Notes under the pieces: generated by a model | What the model was told of the DNA's origin: nothing | Database searches by the model: none | Seen by the model: only the letters and a program-made list of their open reading frames with translations | From: Streptomyces olindensis | GTDB taxonomy: Bacteria > Actinomycetota > Actinomycetes > Streptomycetales > Streptomycetaceae | DNA: 64,000 bases | Reading direction: 5' to 3' | Assembly: GCA_000696115.1 (NCBI GenBank) | Contig: JJOH01000002.1 | Coordinates: forward strand, 217,230 to 281,229 | Shown: in pieces, positions 17,482 to 25,853 of the stretch | How positions within the stretch are numbered: the stretch's first letter is position 1 | Layout of the letters: each line of letters starts with the position of its first letter | Program-made: the position numbers and the translations under genes

Positions 17482-18795
17482 ATGGCGGACACCACGGGAA
17501 ACACCACGGACCAGGCGCCCCGGCAACCCTCGATGCGCAAGGCGAGTTGGAAGTACATCGGGCCGGGGATCGTCGTCGCGGCGACCGGGGTGGGGGCCGG
17601 TGACCTGGTCGCCACGCTCATCGCGGGCAGCAACTTCGGCTACACCCTGCTGTGGGCCGCGATCATCGGCTGTCTGGTGAAGATCTCCCTGGCCGAGGCG
17701 GCGGGGCGCTGGCATCTGTCCACGGGACGCACCCTGTTCGACGGCTGGGCCAGTCTCGGCCGCTGGACGACGTGGTTCTTCGCGGTCTACGTCGTCGTCT
17801 GGGGCTTCGTCTACGGCGCGGCGGCGATGTCGTCGAGCGCGCTGCCGCTGCAGGCGCTCTTCCCGGACGTGATGGACCTCAAGTGGTGGGGCATCGCCTG
17901 CGGTCTGGTCGGGCTGGTCTTCGTCTGGTTCAACAAGTACGCGGTGTTCGAGAAGGTCATGACGGTCCTGGTGGGCGTCATGTTCCTGGTGACGGTGTAC
18001 CTGGCGATCCGGGTCACGCCGAACATCCCCGACGCCTTCGCCGGACTCCTGCCGGTGCTGCCGGACGAGAAGGACTCGATCCTCAACACGCTCGGCCTGA
18101 TCGGCGGCGTGGGCGGCACGATCACGCTCGCGGCGTACGGCTACTGGGTCAACGCCAAGGGCTGGACCGACACCGGCTGGATGAAGGTCATGCGCCTGGA
18201 CAACCGCGTCGCCTACGCCACCACCGGCATCTTCGTGATCGCCATGCTGTTCGTCGGCGCCGAGCTGCTGCACTCCGCGAACATCGCCATCGCCAGCGGC
18301 GACAAGGGCCTGATCCAGCTGGGTGACATCCTGGAGGAGGAGTACGGCGCGGCGACGGCGAAGTTCTTCCTGGTCGGCTTCTTCGCCACGTCCTTCACCT
18401 CGCTGATCGGGGTGTGGCACGGCGTGAGCCTGATGTTCGCCGACTTCGTGGCCCGCCTGTCGGGCCGGGGCCAGGCCAAGGGCGAGGAGGTCGCCTCCGG
18501 CGAGCGCGAACGCTCCTGGCCGTTCCGGGCGTATCTGCTGTGGCTGACCTTCCCGCCCATGATCCTGCTCTTCGAGGGCCAGCCCTTCCGCCTGATCATC
18601 ATCTACGGCGTGCTCGGCGCGGCCTTCCTGCCCTTCCTCGCCGGCACCCTGATCTGGCTGCTGAACTCCTCCCGCACGCCCCGCGAGTGGCGCAACGGCC
18701 CGGTGAGCAACGTGATGCTCGCCCTCGCGGGGCTGCTGTTCCTGATCCTGTGCGTGAAGCAGATCTGGGACCAGCCGTGGGGGGAGTTCTTCTAG
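17482..18795 (+). CDS. Divergent Nramp-superfamily transporter
   Basis: This 437-residue membrane protein has about 11 helices. The opening GPGIVVAATGVGAGDL and overall pattern are those of the Nramp (SLC11/MntH) superfamily. The metal-binding signatures are absent. The DPGN motif of helix 1 reads GAGD here, and the MPH motif of helix 6 reads LAAYGYW. It therefore belongs to a divergent branch and should not be assumed to carry Mn2+ or Fe2+. The ATG at 17482 gives the normal N-terminus. The longer frame is non-coding. No Shine-Dalgarno is visible. It converges on the chitinase gene. Confidence 0.82.
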   Translation: MADTTGNTTDQAPRQPSMRKASWKYIGPGIVVAATGVGAGDLVATLIAGSNFGYTLLWAAIIGCLVKISLAEAAGRWHLSTGRTLFDGWASLGRWTTWFFAVYVVVWGFVYGAAAMSSSALPLQALFPDVMDLKWWGIACGLVGLVFVWFNKYAVFEKVMTVLVGVMFLVTVYLAIRVTPNIPDAFAGLLPVLPDEKDSILNTLGLIGGVGGTITLAAYGYWVNAKGWTDTGWMKVMRLDNRVAYATTGIFVIAMLFVGAELLHSANIAIASGDKGLIQLGDILEEEYGAATAKFFLVGFFATSFTSLIGVWHGVSLMFADFVARLSGRGQAKGEEVASGERERSWPFRAYLLWLTFPPMILLFEGQPFRLIIIYGVLGAAFLPFLAGTLIWLLNSSRTPREWRNGPVSNVMLALAGLLFLILCVKQIWDQPWGEFF

Positions 18796-18832
18796 GAGAC
18801 CGACTCTTCGAGCAGGCGGACGGGGACGCCGG

Positions 18833-20521
18833 TCACGGCAGCGCGTCCACGTGTGGTCCGACGACGTCGGACCACGCGTTGCCGGTCGCGGCGTCCCAGT
18901 TGGTCGACCAGGTCATCGCGCCCCGCAGCGCCGGGTACGTCCGCGGCGGCTTGAAGCCACCGCAGTTGGTGGCCCTGGTCAGGCAGTCCAGGGCGTTGTT
19001 GACCACGGTCGGCGACACATAGCCGCCCCCGGCCGCGCGGGTGGAGGCGGGCAGGCCGAGGCCGACCTGGGACGGGGCGAGGCCGTTCTCCAGCTGGATG
19101 CAGGCCAGGGCCGTCAGGAAGTCGACCGTGCCCTGGCTGTAGACCTTGCCGTCGCAGCCGAGCATGGAGCCGCTGTTGTAGTACTGCATGTTGACGACCG
19201 TGAGGATGTCCTTGATGTTCAGCGCCGTCTGGAAGTAGGAGTTCGACGTCGACTGCATGTCGATGGTCTGCGGCGCCATCGTGATGATCAGCGACGGGCC
19301 CGCCTTCGCGGACAGGGCGCGCAGGGCCCGCGTCATGTAGGTCGCGTTGAGGCCGTTCTCCAGGTCGATGTCGACGCCGTCGAAGCCGTACTCCTGCATC
19401 ACGGACCAGACGCTGTTCGCGAAGTTCGTCGCGGAGGCCGCGTCGTTCACGGTCACCGTGCCGCGCTCGCCGCCGACCGAGATGATGACCTTCTTGCCGG
19501 CCGCCTGCTTGGCCTTCACGTCGGCCTTGAACTGCTCGACGGTGTAGCCGTTCAGACCGGCCGAGTCGAGGGTGAACGACACCGCGCCCGGCGTGCCCGC
19601 GGCGTCCGCGAAGGCCACCGCGACGATGTCGTAGTGGGCGGGTACGTCCGAGATCCGCTGGACCGTCGCGCCGTTGTCGAAATTCTGCCAGTAGCCGGTC
19701 ACCGCGTGCTTCGGAAGGGAGGGGCCCGGGCCGTTCGGCTTGCTCGTGGTCCCCGTCACCGCCGCCGACTTCGGCGACTCACCGGCCGCGTTCGTCGCCG
19801 TGACCTGGAAGGAGTACGACGTCGAGGCCGCGAGGCCCGTCACCGTCGCCGAGGTGCCGGAGACCGCCGTGACCTTCGTGCCGTCGCGGTAGACGGTGTA
19901 GCCCGTGGCGCCCGAGACGGCGTTCCAGGCGAGCGACACCGAGGAGGACGTCGTACCGGAGACGCTCAGGCCGGCCGGCGCCGCAGGAATCGTCGGGCCC
20001 GGGTCGGTGCCACCGCCCCCGTCGGGGCCGAACACCGACACGTCGTCCGCGTAGTACGCCGCCTGCCCGTACCAGCCGTGCGTGTACACCGTCACCGATG
20101 TCGTCGACGCGCCCGTCGTGAACGTCGTCGACAGCTGCTTCCAGGAGGAGGAGTCCGGCGTCCACGTGGACACGTCCGTGGTGCCCGTGCCCGAGACGCC
20201 GAGGTACGCGTAGCCGCCCCGGACCCAGGCGCCCAGGGAATAGGTGGAGTTCGGCTTCACCGCCACCGTCTGGGCGCACCGCGCGTTGTCCTGCCCCGAC
20301 GGGGTCGCCCGCAGCGCGGCCGTCCCGGTGTGCACGGGGGAGGAGACCGTCGTACCGCTGCCCGCCGAGCAGGTCCAGTTGGTCAGGCCCGCCTCGAAAC
20401 CGGCGTTCCTGGCGTTGTTGACGTCGGCGGCGGAGGCCTGGCCGACGGTCGTGACAGTGAGGGCCAGGGCAGCCGTGACGGCACCCGACCAGAGCCGCAG
20501 GGATCGTCTGTGTCTGGACAT
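18833..20521 (-). CDS. Secreted family 18 chitinase with N-terminal carbohydrate-binding module and FnIII domain
   Basis: This 562-residue precursor has a signal peptide (about 1-31, ending ASAAD), then a carbohydrate-binding beta-sandwich (about 33-165, two Cys). A fibronectin type III domain (about 180-262) and a GH18 catalytic barrel (about 275-562) follow. The catalytic motif DGVDIDLE (DxxDxDxE) supplies the acid Glu. It cleaves beta-1,4 bonds in chitin outside the cell. The start at 20521 gives a proper signal peptide. No Shine-Dalgarno precedes it, and the promoter elements fall so close that the mRNA may have almost no leader. Regulation by paired DasR/ChiR-type sites is visible directly upstream. 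Confidence 0.93.
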   Translation of the reverse strand: MSRHRRSLRLWSGAVTAALALTVTTVGQASAADVNNARNAGFEAGLTNWTCSAGSGTTVSSPVHTGTAALRATPSGQDNARCAQTVAVKPNSTYSLGAWVRGGYAYLGVSGTGTTDVSTWTPDSSSWKQLSTTFTTGASTTSVTVYTHGWYGQAAYYADDVSVFGPDGGGGTDPGPTIPAAPAGLSVSGTTSSSVSLAWNAVSGATGYTVYRDGTKVTAVSGTSATVTGLAASTSYSFQVTATNAAGESPKSAAVTGTTSKPNGPGPSLPKHAVTGYWQNFDNGATVQRISDVPAHYDIVAVAFADAAGTPGAVSFTLDSAGLNGYTVEQFKADVKAKQAAGKKVIISVGGERGTVTVNDAASATNFANSVWSVMQEYGFDGVDIDLENGLNATYMTRALRALSAKAGPSLIITMAPQTIDMQSTSNSYFQTALNIKDILTVVNMQYYNSGSMLGCDGKVYSQGTVDFLTALACIQLENGLAPSQVGLGLPASTRAAGGGYVSPTVVNNALDCLTRATNCGGFKPPRTYPALRGAMTWSTNWDAATGNAWSDVVGPHVDALP

Positions 20522-20845
20522 GACAAGAAAATGGTCCAGACCAAAGCGACTGTCAAGAGGTCCAGACCAACACGCGCGCCCCCGACGGGGGTCCACCGTC
20601 AACACCGGGCCCTCCCGGCCCACCGTCCGGGACCGGCCGGCGCCTCCCCGGCGACCGGCAAGATGCTCAACCTGCCCCGATTTGACGCATCTTGTGCAAC
20701 GGCAGTTCCTCCCCAGCTACACAAACGCTGTTCTCCGGTCACAGAGCCGTGGATACAGTGCTGAGGTAGTCACGCAGTGAAGTCGACGAGGTGGGTCGGA
20801 GTAACTCCGGCGCGCCGACGGGCATGGGGAAACGGGGAGCTGCGC
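20522..20845. other. Divergent intergenic region, chitinase / zinc-ribbon gene
   Basis: This region is 324 bases long. The left 50 bases hold the chitinase promoter and its two operator copies. On the right, TACAGT at 20754-20759 with TTCTCC 17 bases upstream is a weak promoter candidate for the rightward gene. I see no open reading frame worth calling and no stable hairpin. Confidence 0.6.
20532..20568 (-). promoter_or_regulatory. Chitinase promoter with two GGTCTGGACC operator copies (DasR/ChiR type)
   Basis: On the plus strand GGTCCAGACC occurs at 20533-20542 and 20559-20568. On the coding strand this is GGTCTGGACC twice, 26 bases apart. The proximal copy extends to the palindrome TGGTCTGGACCA. 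TTGACA lies between them (20556 to 20551), and a CATTTT -10 candidate follows at 17-base spacing. Streptomyces chitinase promoters are known for such paired repeats around the -35, bound by chitin-responsive regulators, and for DasR boxes of form TGGTCTAGACCA. The match is strong. Binding here is inferred. Confidence 0.85.
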
Positions 20846-21712
20846 GTGCCAACTGCCATTGCCGTGACCAGCGCCGACATGGCGCTGCCGCCACAGGACG
20901 AACGCACCCTGCCCGCCGTGGTGCTCCGGGACGTCGCGCAGCGCCCCCTGGAACAGGTGCTCGCCGACCTGCAGGCCCTGGTCGAGCACCACGGACATGT
21001 GATCGTGGTCTGCTCACCGGCCGCGCCCACCGCCGTCCAGCGACGGCTGCACACCCTGCGCTCCCTCATGGAGAGCGACCGGATCGCCCTCTTCCGGCCG
21101 GATCTGCCGCCCCTCGGACTGGCCGTCCTGACCCGCCAGTTACGGCAGCTCGCCTCCTGCGACATCAGCCCCGGCGTCCTCGCCTCCGCCGGCCGCCTCC
21201 TCGTCCACTACATCCACGCCGGCGCGCTCCTCAACTCCGTCGCCCGCCTCGATCGCGTCCCGGTCGGCCTGAAGTCCCACGCCAAGTCCTGGGTCCCCGG
21301 CAGCCAGTTCGGCGTGCTCGCCCACCCCGAGCCGCAGCTGGTCCGCATCACCCCCGAGGCCCAGCTGCCCGGCCCCGAGTTCGGCACGTGGCTGCTGGTC
21401 GCCAAGGGGCAGCTCCAGTCCGACTGGGTCACCGGCACCCTTGCCCCCTCCTGGAAGGTGCAGGGGCTGCGCGAGACCCCGCTCCCGGCCGAGTCACCCG
21501 GCTGGTGGGGCACCGGCAAACTGATCGAGTTCTGCAGCTACCTGCCCGACCTGTCGGTCCTCTACCAGCTGGTCACCTCCGTACGGCGCAGCCGCTGCCA
21601 CTGGTGCGGCATCGACGTCATCGGCGACCGCTGCGTCTTCTGCTCGGCCACACCACCCGTCCACGACGGCCCACCCCTCAAGCAGCTGGAGAACCGGACG
21701 GCCGCCGGGTGA
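20846..21712 (+). CDS. Conserved protein with C-terminal zinc-ribbon-like motif, upstream of the Tad locus
   Basis: This 288-residue soluble protein is of unrecognised family. The C-terminus has two CxxC pairs (CHWCG and CVFC, about 12 residues apart) that would bind one zinc. The body is mixed alpha/beta without signal peptide or membrane helix. The GTG at 20846 follows GGGGAG at good spacing. An ATG at 20777 is in frame but lacks a ribosome site. It ends 70 bases before cpaB in the same direction, so it may be read with the pilus genes. A link to pilus function is only positional. Confidence 0.75.
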   Translation: MPTAIAVTSADMALPPQDERTLPAVVLRDVAQRPLEQVLADLQALVEHHGHVIVVCSPAAPTAVQRRLHTLRSLMESDRIALFRPDLPPLGLAVLTRQLRQLASCDISPGVLASAGRLLVHYIHAGALLNSVARLDRVPVGLKSHAKSWVPGSQFGVLAHPEPQLVRITPEAQLPGPEFGTWLLVAKGQLQSDWVTGTLAPSWKVQGLRETPLPAESPGWWGTGKLIEFCSYLPDLSVLYQLVTSVRRSRCHWCGIDVIGDRCVFCSATPPVHDGPPLKQLENRTAAG

Positions 21713-21782
21713 GCCCGCCCACCGCTCGTCAGCATTGCTCCCGTCCCGCTCGACCGATATCCCCAACGAGGTTGTACGGTTC

Positions 21783-22490
21783 ATGAATTCCCGTCAGCGC
21801 CGCGGCGTGATTCTCCTGCTCCTGTCGGTCGTCTGCGCCCTGGGTGCCTTCACCGGTGTGCTGTCCGTCATCAGTGACGTGGAGTCCAAGGTCGGCCCCG
21901 AGGTCACCGCCTACCGGCTCAAGTCCGACGTGCCGCCGTACACCGCCCTCGGCACGGGCCAGTTCGAGAAGATCAAGATGCCCGAGCGGTGGCTCTCGGA
22001 CAACGCCGTCACCGACCTGCGCGAGATCCAGGGCAAGATCGCCGTCACGACCCTGAAGGCGGGCTCCCTCCTCCAGTCCGACATGATCGTCCGCCGGCCG
22101 GCCCTCCAGCCCGGCCAGCAGGAGGTCGCCATCATGATCGACTCGGCGACCGGCGTGGCCGGCAAGATCACCCCGGGCGCCTCGGTCAACGTCTACGCCA
22201 CCTTCGAGGGCGAGCGCGAGGGCGACCCCGACCAGTCGAAGATCATCGTGACGAACGCCAAGGTCCTCGACGTCGGCAAACTGACCGCGCTGAAGCCCGA
22301 CGAGAGCAACCGCACCCAGCAGCCCACCGACGCCGTCCCGATCACCTTCGCGCTGTCCGCCCGGGACGCCCAGCGCATCACCTACGCCGAGTCGTTCGCC
22401 AAGCGCGTCCGGCTCGCCCTCGTCGCGCCCGGCGGCGACACCACCGTCCCGGAGCAGGACCGGACGTACGAACTCGCGAAGGACAAGTGA
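21783..22490 (+). CDS. cpaB: Flp pilus assembly protein CpaB/RcpC
   Basis: This 235-residue protein has one N-terminal membrane helix (about 7-28), an SAF-like domain (about 40-100, VPPYTALGTGQFEKIKMPERW) and an RcpC-like domain (VASVN-type strand near ITPGASVNVYATF). CpaB proteins are periplasmic or exocytoplasmic parts of the Tad secretion system, linked in Gram-negatives to the secretin. Their role in monoderms is less clear. The ATG at 21783 follows GAGG. It is the first certain gene of the Tad operon, 9 bases before cpaE. Confidence 0.87.
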   Translation: MNSRQRRGVILLLLSVVCALGAFTGVLSVISDVESKVGPEVTAYRLKSDVPPYTALGTGQFEKIKMPERWLSDNAVTDLREIQGKIAVTTLKAGSLLQSDMIVRRPALQPGQQEVAIMIDSATGVAGKITPGASVNVYATFEGEREGDPDQSKIIVTNAKVLDVGKLTALKPDESNRTQQPTDAVPITFALSARDAQRITYAESFAKRVRLALVAPGGDTTVPEQDRTYELAKDK

Positions 22491-22499
22491 GAGGCTCGC

Positions 22500-23750
22500 A
22501 TGCCCACGAGGATCCTCCCGGCGGTCGGTGACGCGGACGCGGTCCGGTCCGTCACGACCCTCCTCAGCCAGCTCCCGGACGCCGAGCCGGTCGCCCCGGT
22601 GGTCGACTCCACGCAGCTCATCGACACCCTCGCGCGCCTGGCCGCCGAGTCCGTCGACGAACTGCCCGAGGTCGTGGTCGTGCACGAACGGATCGGCCCC
22701 GTCCCCGCGCTGGAGCTGATCCGCGAGGTCGCCCTGCGCTTCCCGGCCGTCGGCGTCATCCTCGTCACCTCCGACGCGAGTCCCGGCCTCTTCCAGGCCG
22801 CCATGGACTACGGCGCCCGCGGCCTGGTCGCCCTGCCCCTCAGCTACGAGGAACTCGCCAGCCGCGTCCAGGCCGTCGCCCAGTGGTCGGTGGGCGTACG
22901 ACGGCACCTCGGCGCCGGCGGCGACGTGTTCACCGGCGTCGGAGGCTCGGTCGTCACGGTCAGCGGCGCCAAGGGCGGCGCCGGGGCCACCCTGACCGCC
23001 ATCCAGCTGGCCCTGGCCGCCCAGGCCTCCGGCCGCAGCACGGCCCTGGTCGACATGGACCTCCAGACCGGCGACGTCGCCTCCTACCTGGACGTCCAGT
23101 TCCGCCGCTCCGTCGTCGACCTGGCCGCCATCACCGACATCTCCCCGCGCGTCCTGGCCGACGCGGTCTTCCGCCACGACACCGGCCTCGCCCTGCTGCT
23201 CGCCCCGGCCGAAGGGGAGCGCGGCGAGGACGTCACCGACCGCGCCGCCCGGCAGATCGTCAGCGCCCTGCGCTCCCGCTACGAGGTCGTCGTCATCGAC
23301 TGCGGCGCCCAGCTGAGCGGGGCGGGGGCGGCGGCCGTGGAGATGGCGGACCGGGCCCTGCTGGTCACCACCCCGGACGTGGTCGCCGTGCGCGGCGCCA
23401 AGCGGGCCGTGCGGATGTGGGACCGGCTCCAGATCCGCAAGGCCGAGGAGACGACCGTCGTCGTCAACCGGCACTCCCGCGGTACGGAGATCCAGTCGCC
23501 CCTGATCCAGCGGATCACCGGCACGGCGGTCGCCGCCACCGCGATCCCCGCCAACTTCAAGGAACTGCAGAGCGTCGTGGACGCGGGCCGCATCCACGAA
23601 CTGGAGAACAAGAGCGCGGTGAAGCAGGCCCTGTGGGGCCTCGCGGCCGAACTGGGCCTGGTCAAGGTCTCCGACGCCGCCCAGAAGGCGGGCAGGTTCC
23701 GGGGTGGCGACCGGGGGTCGGTGAGCTTTCGGCGGAGGAGGGAGGGATGA
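22500..23750 (+). CDS. cpaE: CpaE/TadZ-like ATPase, pilus localisation factor
   Basis: In this 416-residue protein, residues 1 to about 130 form a receiver-like atypical domain without a clear phospho-acceptor Asp. The rest is a ParA/MinD-type ATPase. Its Walker A reads SGAKGGAGAT. The signature Lys is kept, but the usual second Lys (KGGxGK) is Ala, as in many CpaE proteins. Walker B includes ALVDMDLQ and VVVIDCGA. CpaE/TadZ places the Tad machine in the cell. Its stop overlaps the first TadE-like gene (ATGA). Confidence 0.88.
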   Translation: MPTRILPAVGDADAVRSVTTLLSQLPDAEPVAPVVDSTQLIDTLARLAAESVDELPEVVVVHERIGPVPALELIREVALRFPAVGVILVTSDASPGLFQAAMDYGARGLVALPLSYEELASRVQAVAQWSVGVRRHLGAGGDVFTGVGGSVVTVSGAKGGAGATLTAIQLALAAQASGRSTALVDMDLQTGDVASYLDVQFRRSVVDLAAITDISPRVLADAVFRHDTGLALLLAPAEGERGEDVTDRAARQIVSALRSRYEVVVIDCGAQLSGAGAAAVEMADRALLVTTPDVVAVRGAKRAVRMWDRLQIRKAEETTVVVNRHSRGTEIQSPLIQRITGTAVAATAIPANFKELQSVVDAGRIHELENKSAVKQALWGLAAELGLVKVSDAAQKAGRFRGGDRGSVSFRRRREG

Positions 23751-24133
23751 ACATGCCCTCAGGAGGGCGGGAGCGGGACCGGGGCCAGGTCACCATCGAG
23801 TTCCTCGGCATGACACCGACGATCATCGTGACGCTGATCGCGCTGTGGCAGGTCGTCCTCGTCGGCTACACGTTCATCCTCGCGGGCAACGCGGCGGACG
23901 AGGCGGTGCGGGCGGGAACGGCGGCCGAACCTGGCGCGCGGCAGGCCGCCTGCCAGGAGGCCGGGCTCAAGCACCTGTCGGAGGCGTGGCGATCCGGCGC
24001 CACGGTCACCTGCGGCGGCTCCGGCTACGTGACGGCCGACGTGCGCCTGGAGGTCCCGATCCTCTTCCCGGGCACGCTGTCCTTCCCGTACGCCGTCAAG
24101 GGCCACGCCGGCGCGGTCGAGGAGGCGGACTGA
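23747..24133 (+). CDS. tadE: TadE-like minor pilin 1
   Basis: This 128-residue protein has a short basic leader, the prepilin signature RG|QVTIEF (Gly13, Glu at +5) and one hydrophobic helix (about 17-40). A small extracytoplasmic domain with two Cys follows. TadE proteins are minor pseudopilins of Tad systems, processed by the prepilin peptidase. Start chosen by ATGA overlap with cpaE and a strong GGAGGGA site. A second TadE-like gene follows after one base. Confidence 0.87.
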   Translation: MNMPSGGRERDRGQVTIEFLGMTPTIIVTLIALWQVVLVGYTFILAGNAADEAVRAGTAAEPGARQAACQEAGLKHLSEAWRSGATVTCGGSGYVTADVRLEVPILFPGTLSFPYAVKGHAGAVEEAD

Positions 24134-24134
24134 G

Positions 24135-24491
24135 ATGACGCGTCCCCGCAAGGGCCGCGACCGCGGCCAGGTCGCCATCGAGTACATCGGCTTCCTGCCG
24201 ATCCTGCTGATCGTCGCGCTCGCCGCGGTGCAGCTCGGCCTGATCGCCTACACGGCCCAGCAGGCGGGCACGGCCGCCCGCACGGGCGCGCGCAGCGCGT
24301 CGCTGGACGGCCCGTACGAGGCGGACTGCCGGGCGGCGGTCAGCAGCTGGCTGGCCGACGGCACCAGTTGCCCGGCGTCGATCGGCGGCGACGAGGTCAC
24401 GGTCACGGCCACCGTGCAGATCCCGTCCCTGGTGCCGGGCTGGGAGTTCGACCCGGCCGTCAAGACCGCGACGATGCCGCGCGACCACTGA
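24135..24491 (+). CDS. TadE-like minor pilin 2
   Basis: This 118-residue protein is built like its neighbour. The basic leader ends in RG|QVAIEY (Gly11, Glu at +5). A hydrophobic helix (about 15-40) and a domain with two Cys (about 60-80) follow. It is probably a pseudopilin partner of TadE1, as Tad loci often carry TadE/TadF pairs. The start is 2 bases after the preceding stop codon. Confidence 0.86.
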   Translation: MTRPRKGRDRGQVAIEYIGFLPILLIVALAAVQLGLIAYTAQQAGTAARTGARSASLDGPYEADCRAAVSSWLADGTSCPASIGGDEVTVTATVQIPSLVPGWEFDPAVKTATMPRDH

Positions 24492-24506
24492 ACGGAGCAC
24501 GGACTC

Positions 24507-25844
24507 ATGAGCCTGCGAGCACGCATCAACACCCCCGAGGAGCACGGCAACCGGGGCGAGGACGGCCACATGGTCGCCTCCTACCGGGCCAAGCTCCTGG
24601 AGGAGATCGACCTCGCGGAGATGAGTTCCCTGGCCGCCGCCGAGCGCCGGGCGCGGCTGGAGCGGGTGCTCGGGCACATCATCAGCCGCGAAGGCCCCGT
24701 CCTGTCGACGGTCGAGCGCTCGCAGCTGATCCGCAGGGTGGTCGACGAGGCCCTCGGCCTGGGCATCCTGGAGCCGCTCCTGGAGGACGCCTCCATCACC
24801 GAGATCATGGTGAACGGCCCGGACGCGATCTTCGTGGAGCGCGGCGGCCGGGTCGAGCAACTGCCCCTGCGCTTCGCCTCCAACGACCAGCTCATGCAGA
24901 CGATCGAGCGGATCGTCTCCACGGTCAACCGCCGCGTCGACGAGTCGAACCCCATGGTCGACGCCCGCCTCCCTTCCGGCGAGCGCGTCAACGTCATCAT
25001 CCCGCCCCTGTCCCTGACGGGCGCGACCCTCACCATCCGCCGCTTCCCGCGCTCCTTCACCCTCCAGGAACTGATCGGCCTGGGTTCACTGGACGAATCG
25101 ATGCTGTACCTGCTGGCGGGCCTGGTGCAGGCGAAGTTCAACATCATCGTCTCCGGCGCGACCGGCACCGGCAAGACGACCCTGCTCAACGCCCTCTCCG
25201 GCCTCATCCCCGAGGGCGAACGCATCATCACCATCGAGGACTCCGCCGAACTCCAGCTCCAGCAGCCCCACGTGATCCGCCTGGAGTCACGCCCCCCGAA
25301 CGTCGAGGGCAAGGGACAGGTCACGATCCGCGACCTGGTCCGCAACTCGCTCCGCATGCGCCCCGACCGGATCGTCGTCGGTGAGGTCCGCGGCGGCGAG
25401 TCCCTCGACATGCTCCAGGCCATGTCCACGGGCCACGACGGCTCCCTGGCCACCGTCCACGCAAACAGCGCCGAGGACGCGCTGATGCGCCTGCAGACCC
25501 TCGCCTCCATGTCGGACGTGGAGATCCCCTTCGTCGCCCTGCACGACCAGATCAACAGCGCGGTCGACGTCATCGTCCAGCTGACGAGGTTCGCGGACGG
25601 CGCCCGCCGCATCACCGAGATCGCCCTGATGGACAGCCACGGCAGCGACCCCTACCGCCTGGTCACGGTCGCCCGCTTCCACGCGCAGCCCATGGCGGCC
25701 GACGGCCGCATCTACGGCGGCTTCGAGTACTACCCCCTCCCACGCCGCACCGCCGACCGCCTGTACATGGCGAGCCAGCCCATCCCGCAGGCCTTCGGCA
25801 TCGCCGGGTCCGCGGACCAGCTAGCCACCCGAGAAGCCAGGTAG
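24507..25844 (+). CDS. cpaF: CpaF/TadA secretion ATPase
   Basis: This 445-residue GspE-family hexameric motor has an N-terminal domain (about 20-170) and a RecA-like domain with Walker A GATGTGKTT near 217-225. It also has Walker B-like DRIVVGEVRGGE and the His box TGHDGSLATVHAN. It powers pilus assembly from the cytoplasmic side of TadB/TadC. ATG with GGAG 9 bases upstream, 15 bases after the second TadE gene. Confidence 0.93.
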   Translation: MSLRARINTPEEHGNRGEDGHMVASYRAKLLEEIDLAEMSSLAAAERRARLERVLGHIISREGPVLSTVERSQLIRRVVDEALGLGILEPLLEDASITEIMVNGPDAIFVERGGRVEQLPLRFASNDQLMQTIERIVSTVNRRVDESNPMVDARLPSGERVNVIIPPLSLTGATLTIRRFPRSFTLQELIGLGSLDESMLYLLAGLVQAKFNIIVSGATGTGKTTLLNALSGLIPEGERIITIEDSAELQLQQPHVIRLESRPPNVEGKGQVTIRDLVRNSLRMRPDRIVVGEVRGGESLDMLQAMSTGHDGSLATVHANSAEDALMRLQTLASMSDVEIPFVALHDQINSAVDVIVQLTRFADGARRITEIALMDSHGSDPYRLVTVARFHAQPMAADGRIYGGFEYYPLPRRTADRLYMASQPIPQAFGIAGSADQLATREAR

Positions 25845-25853
25845 GACCGACCG

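Noticed and set aside
17482..18795. Calling the gene mntH
   Set aside because: The metal-binding motifs that define MntH function are absent.
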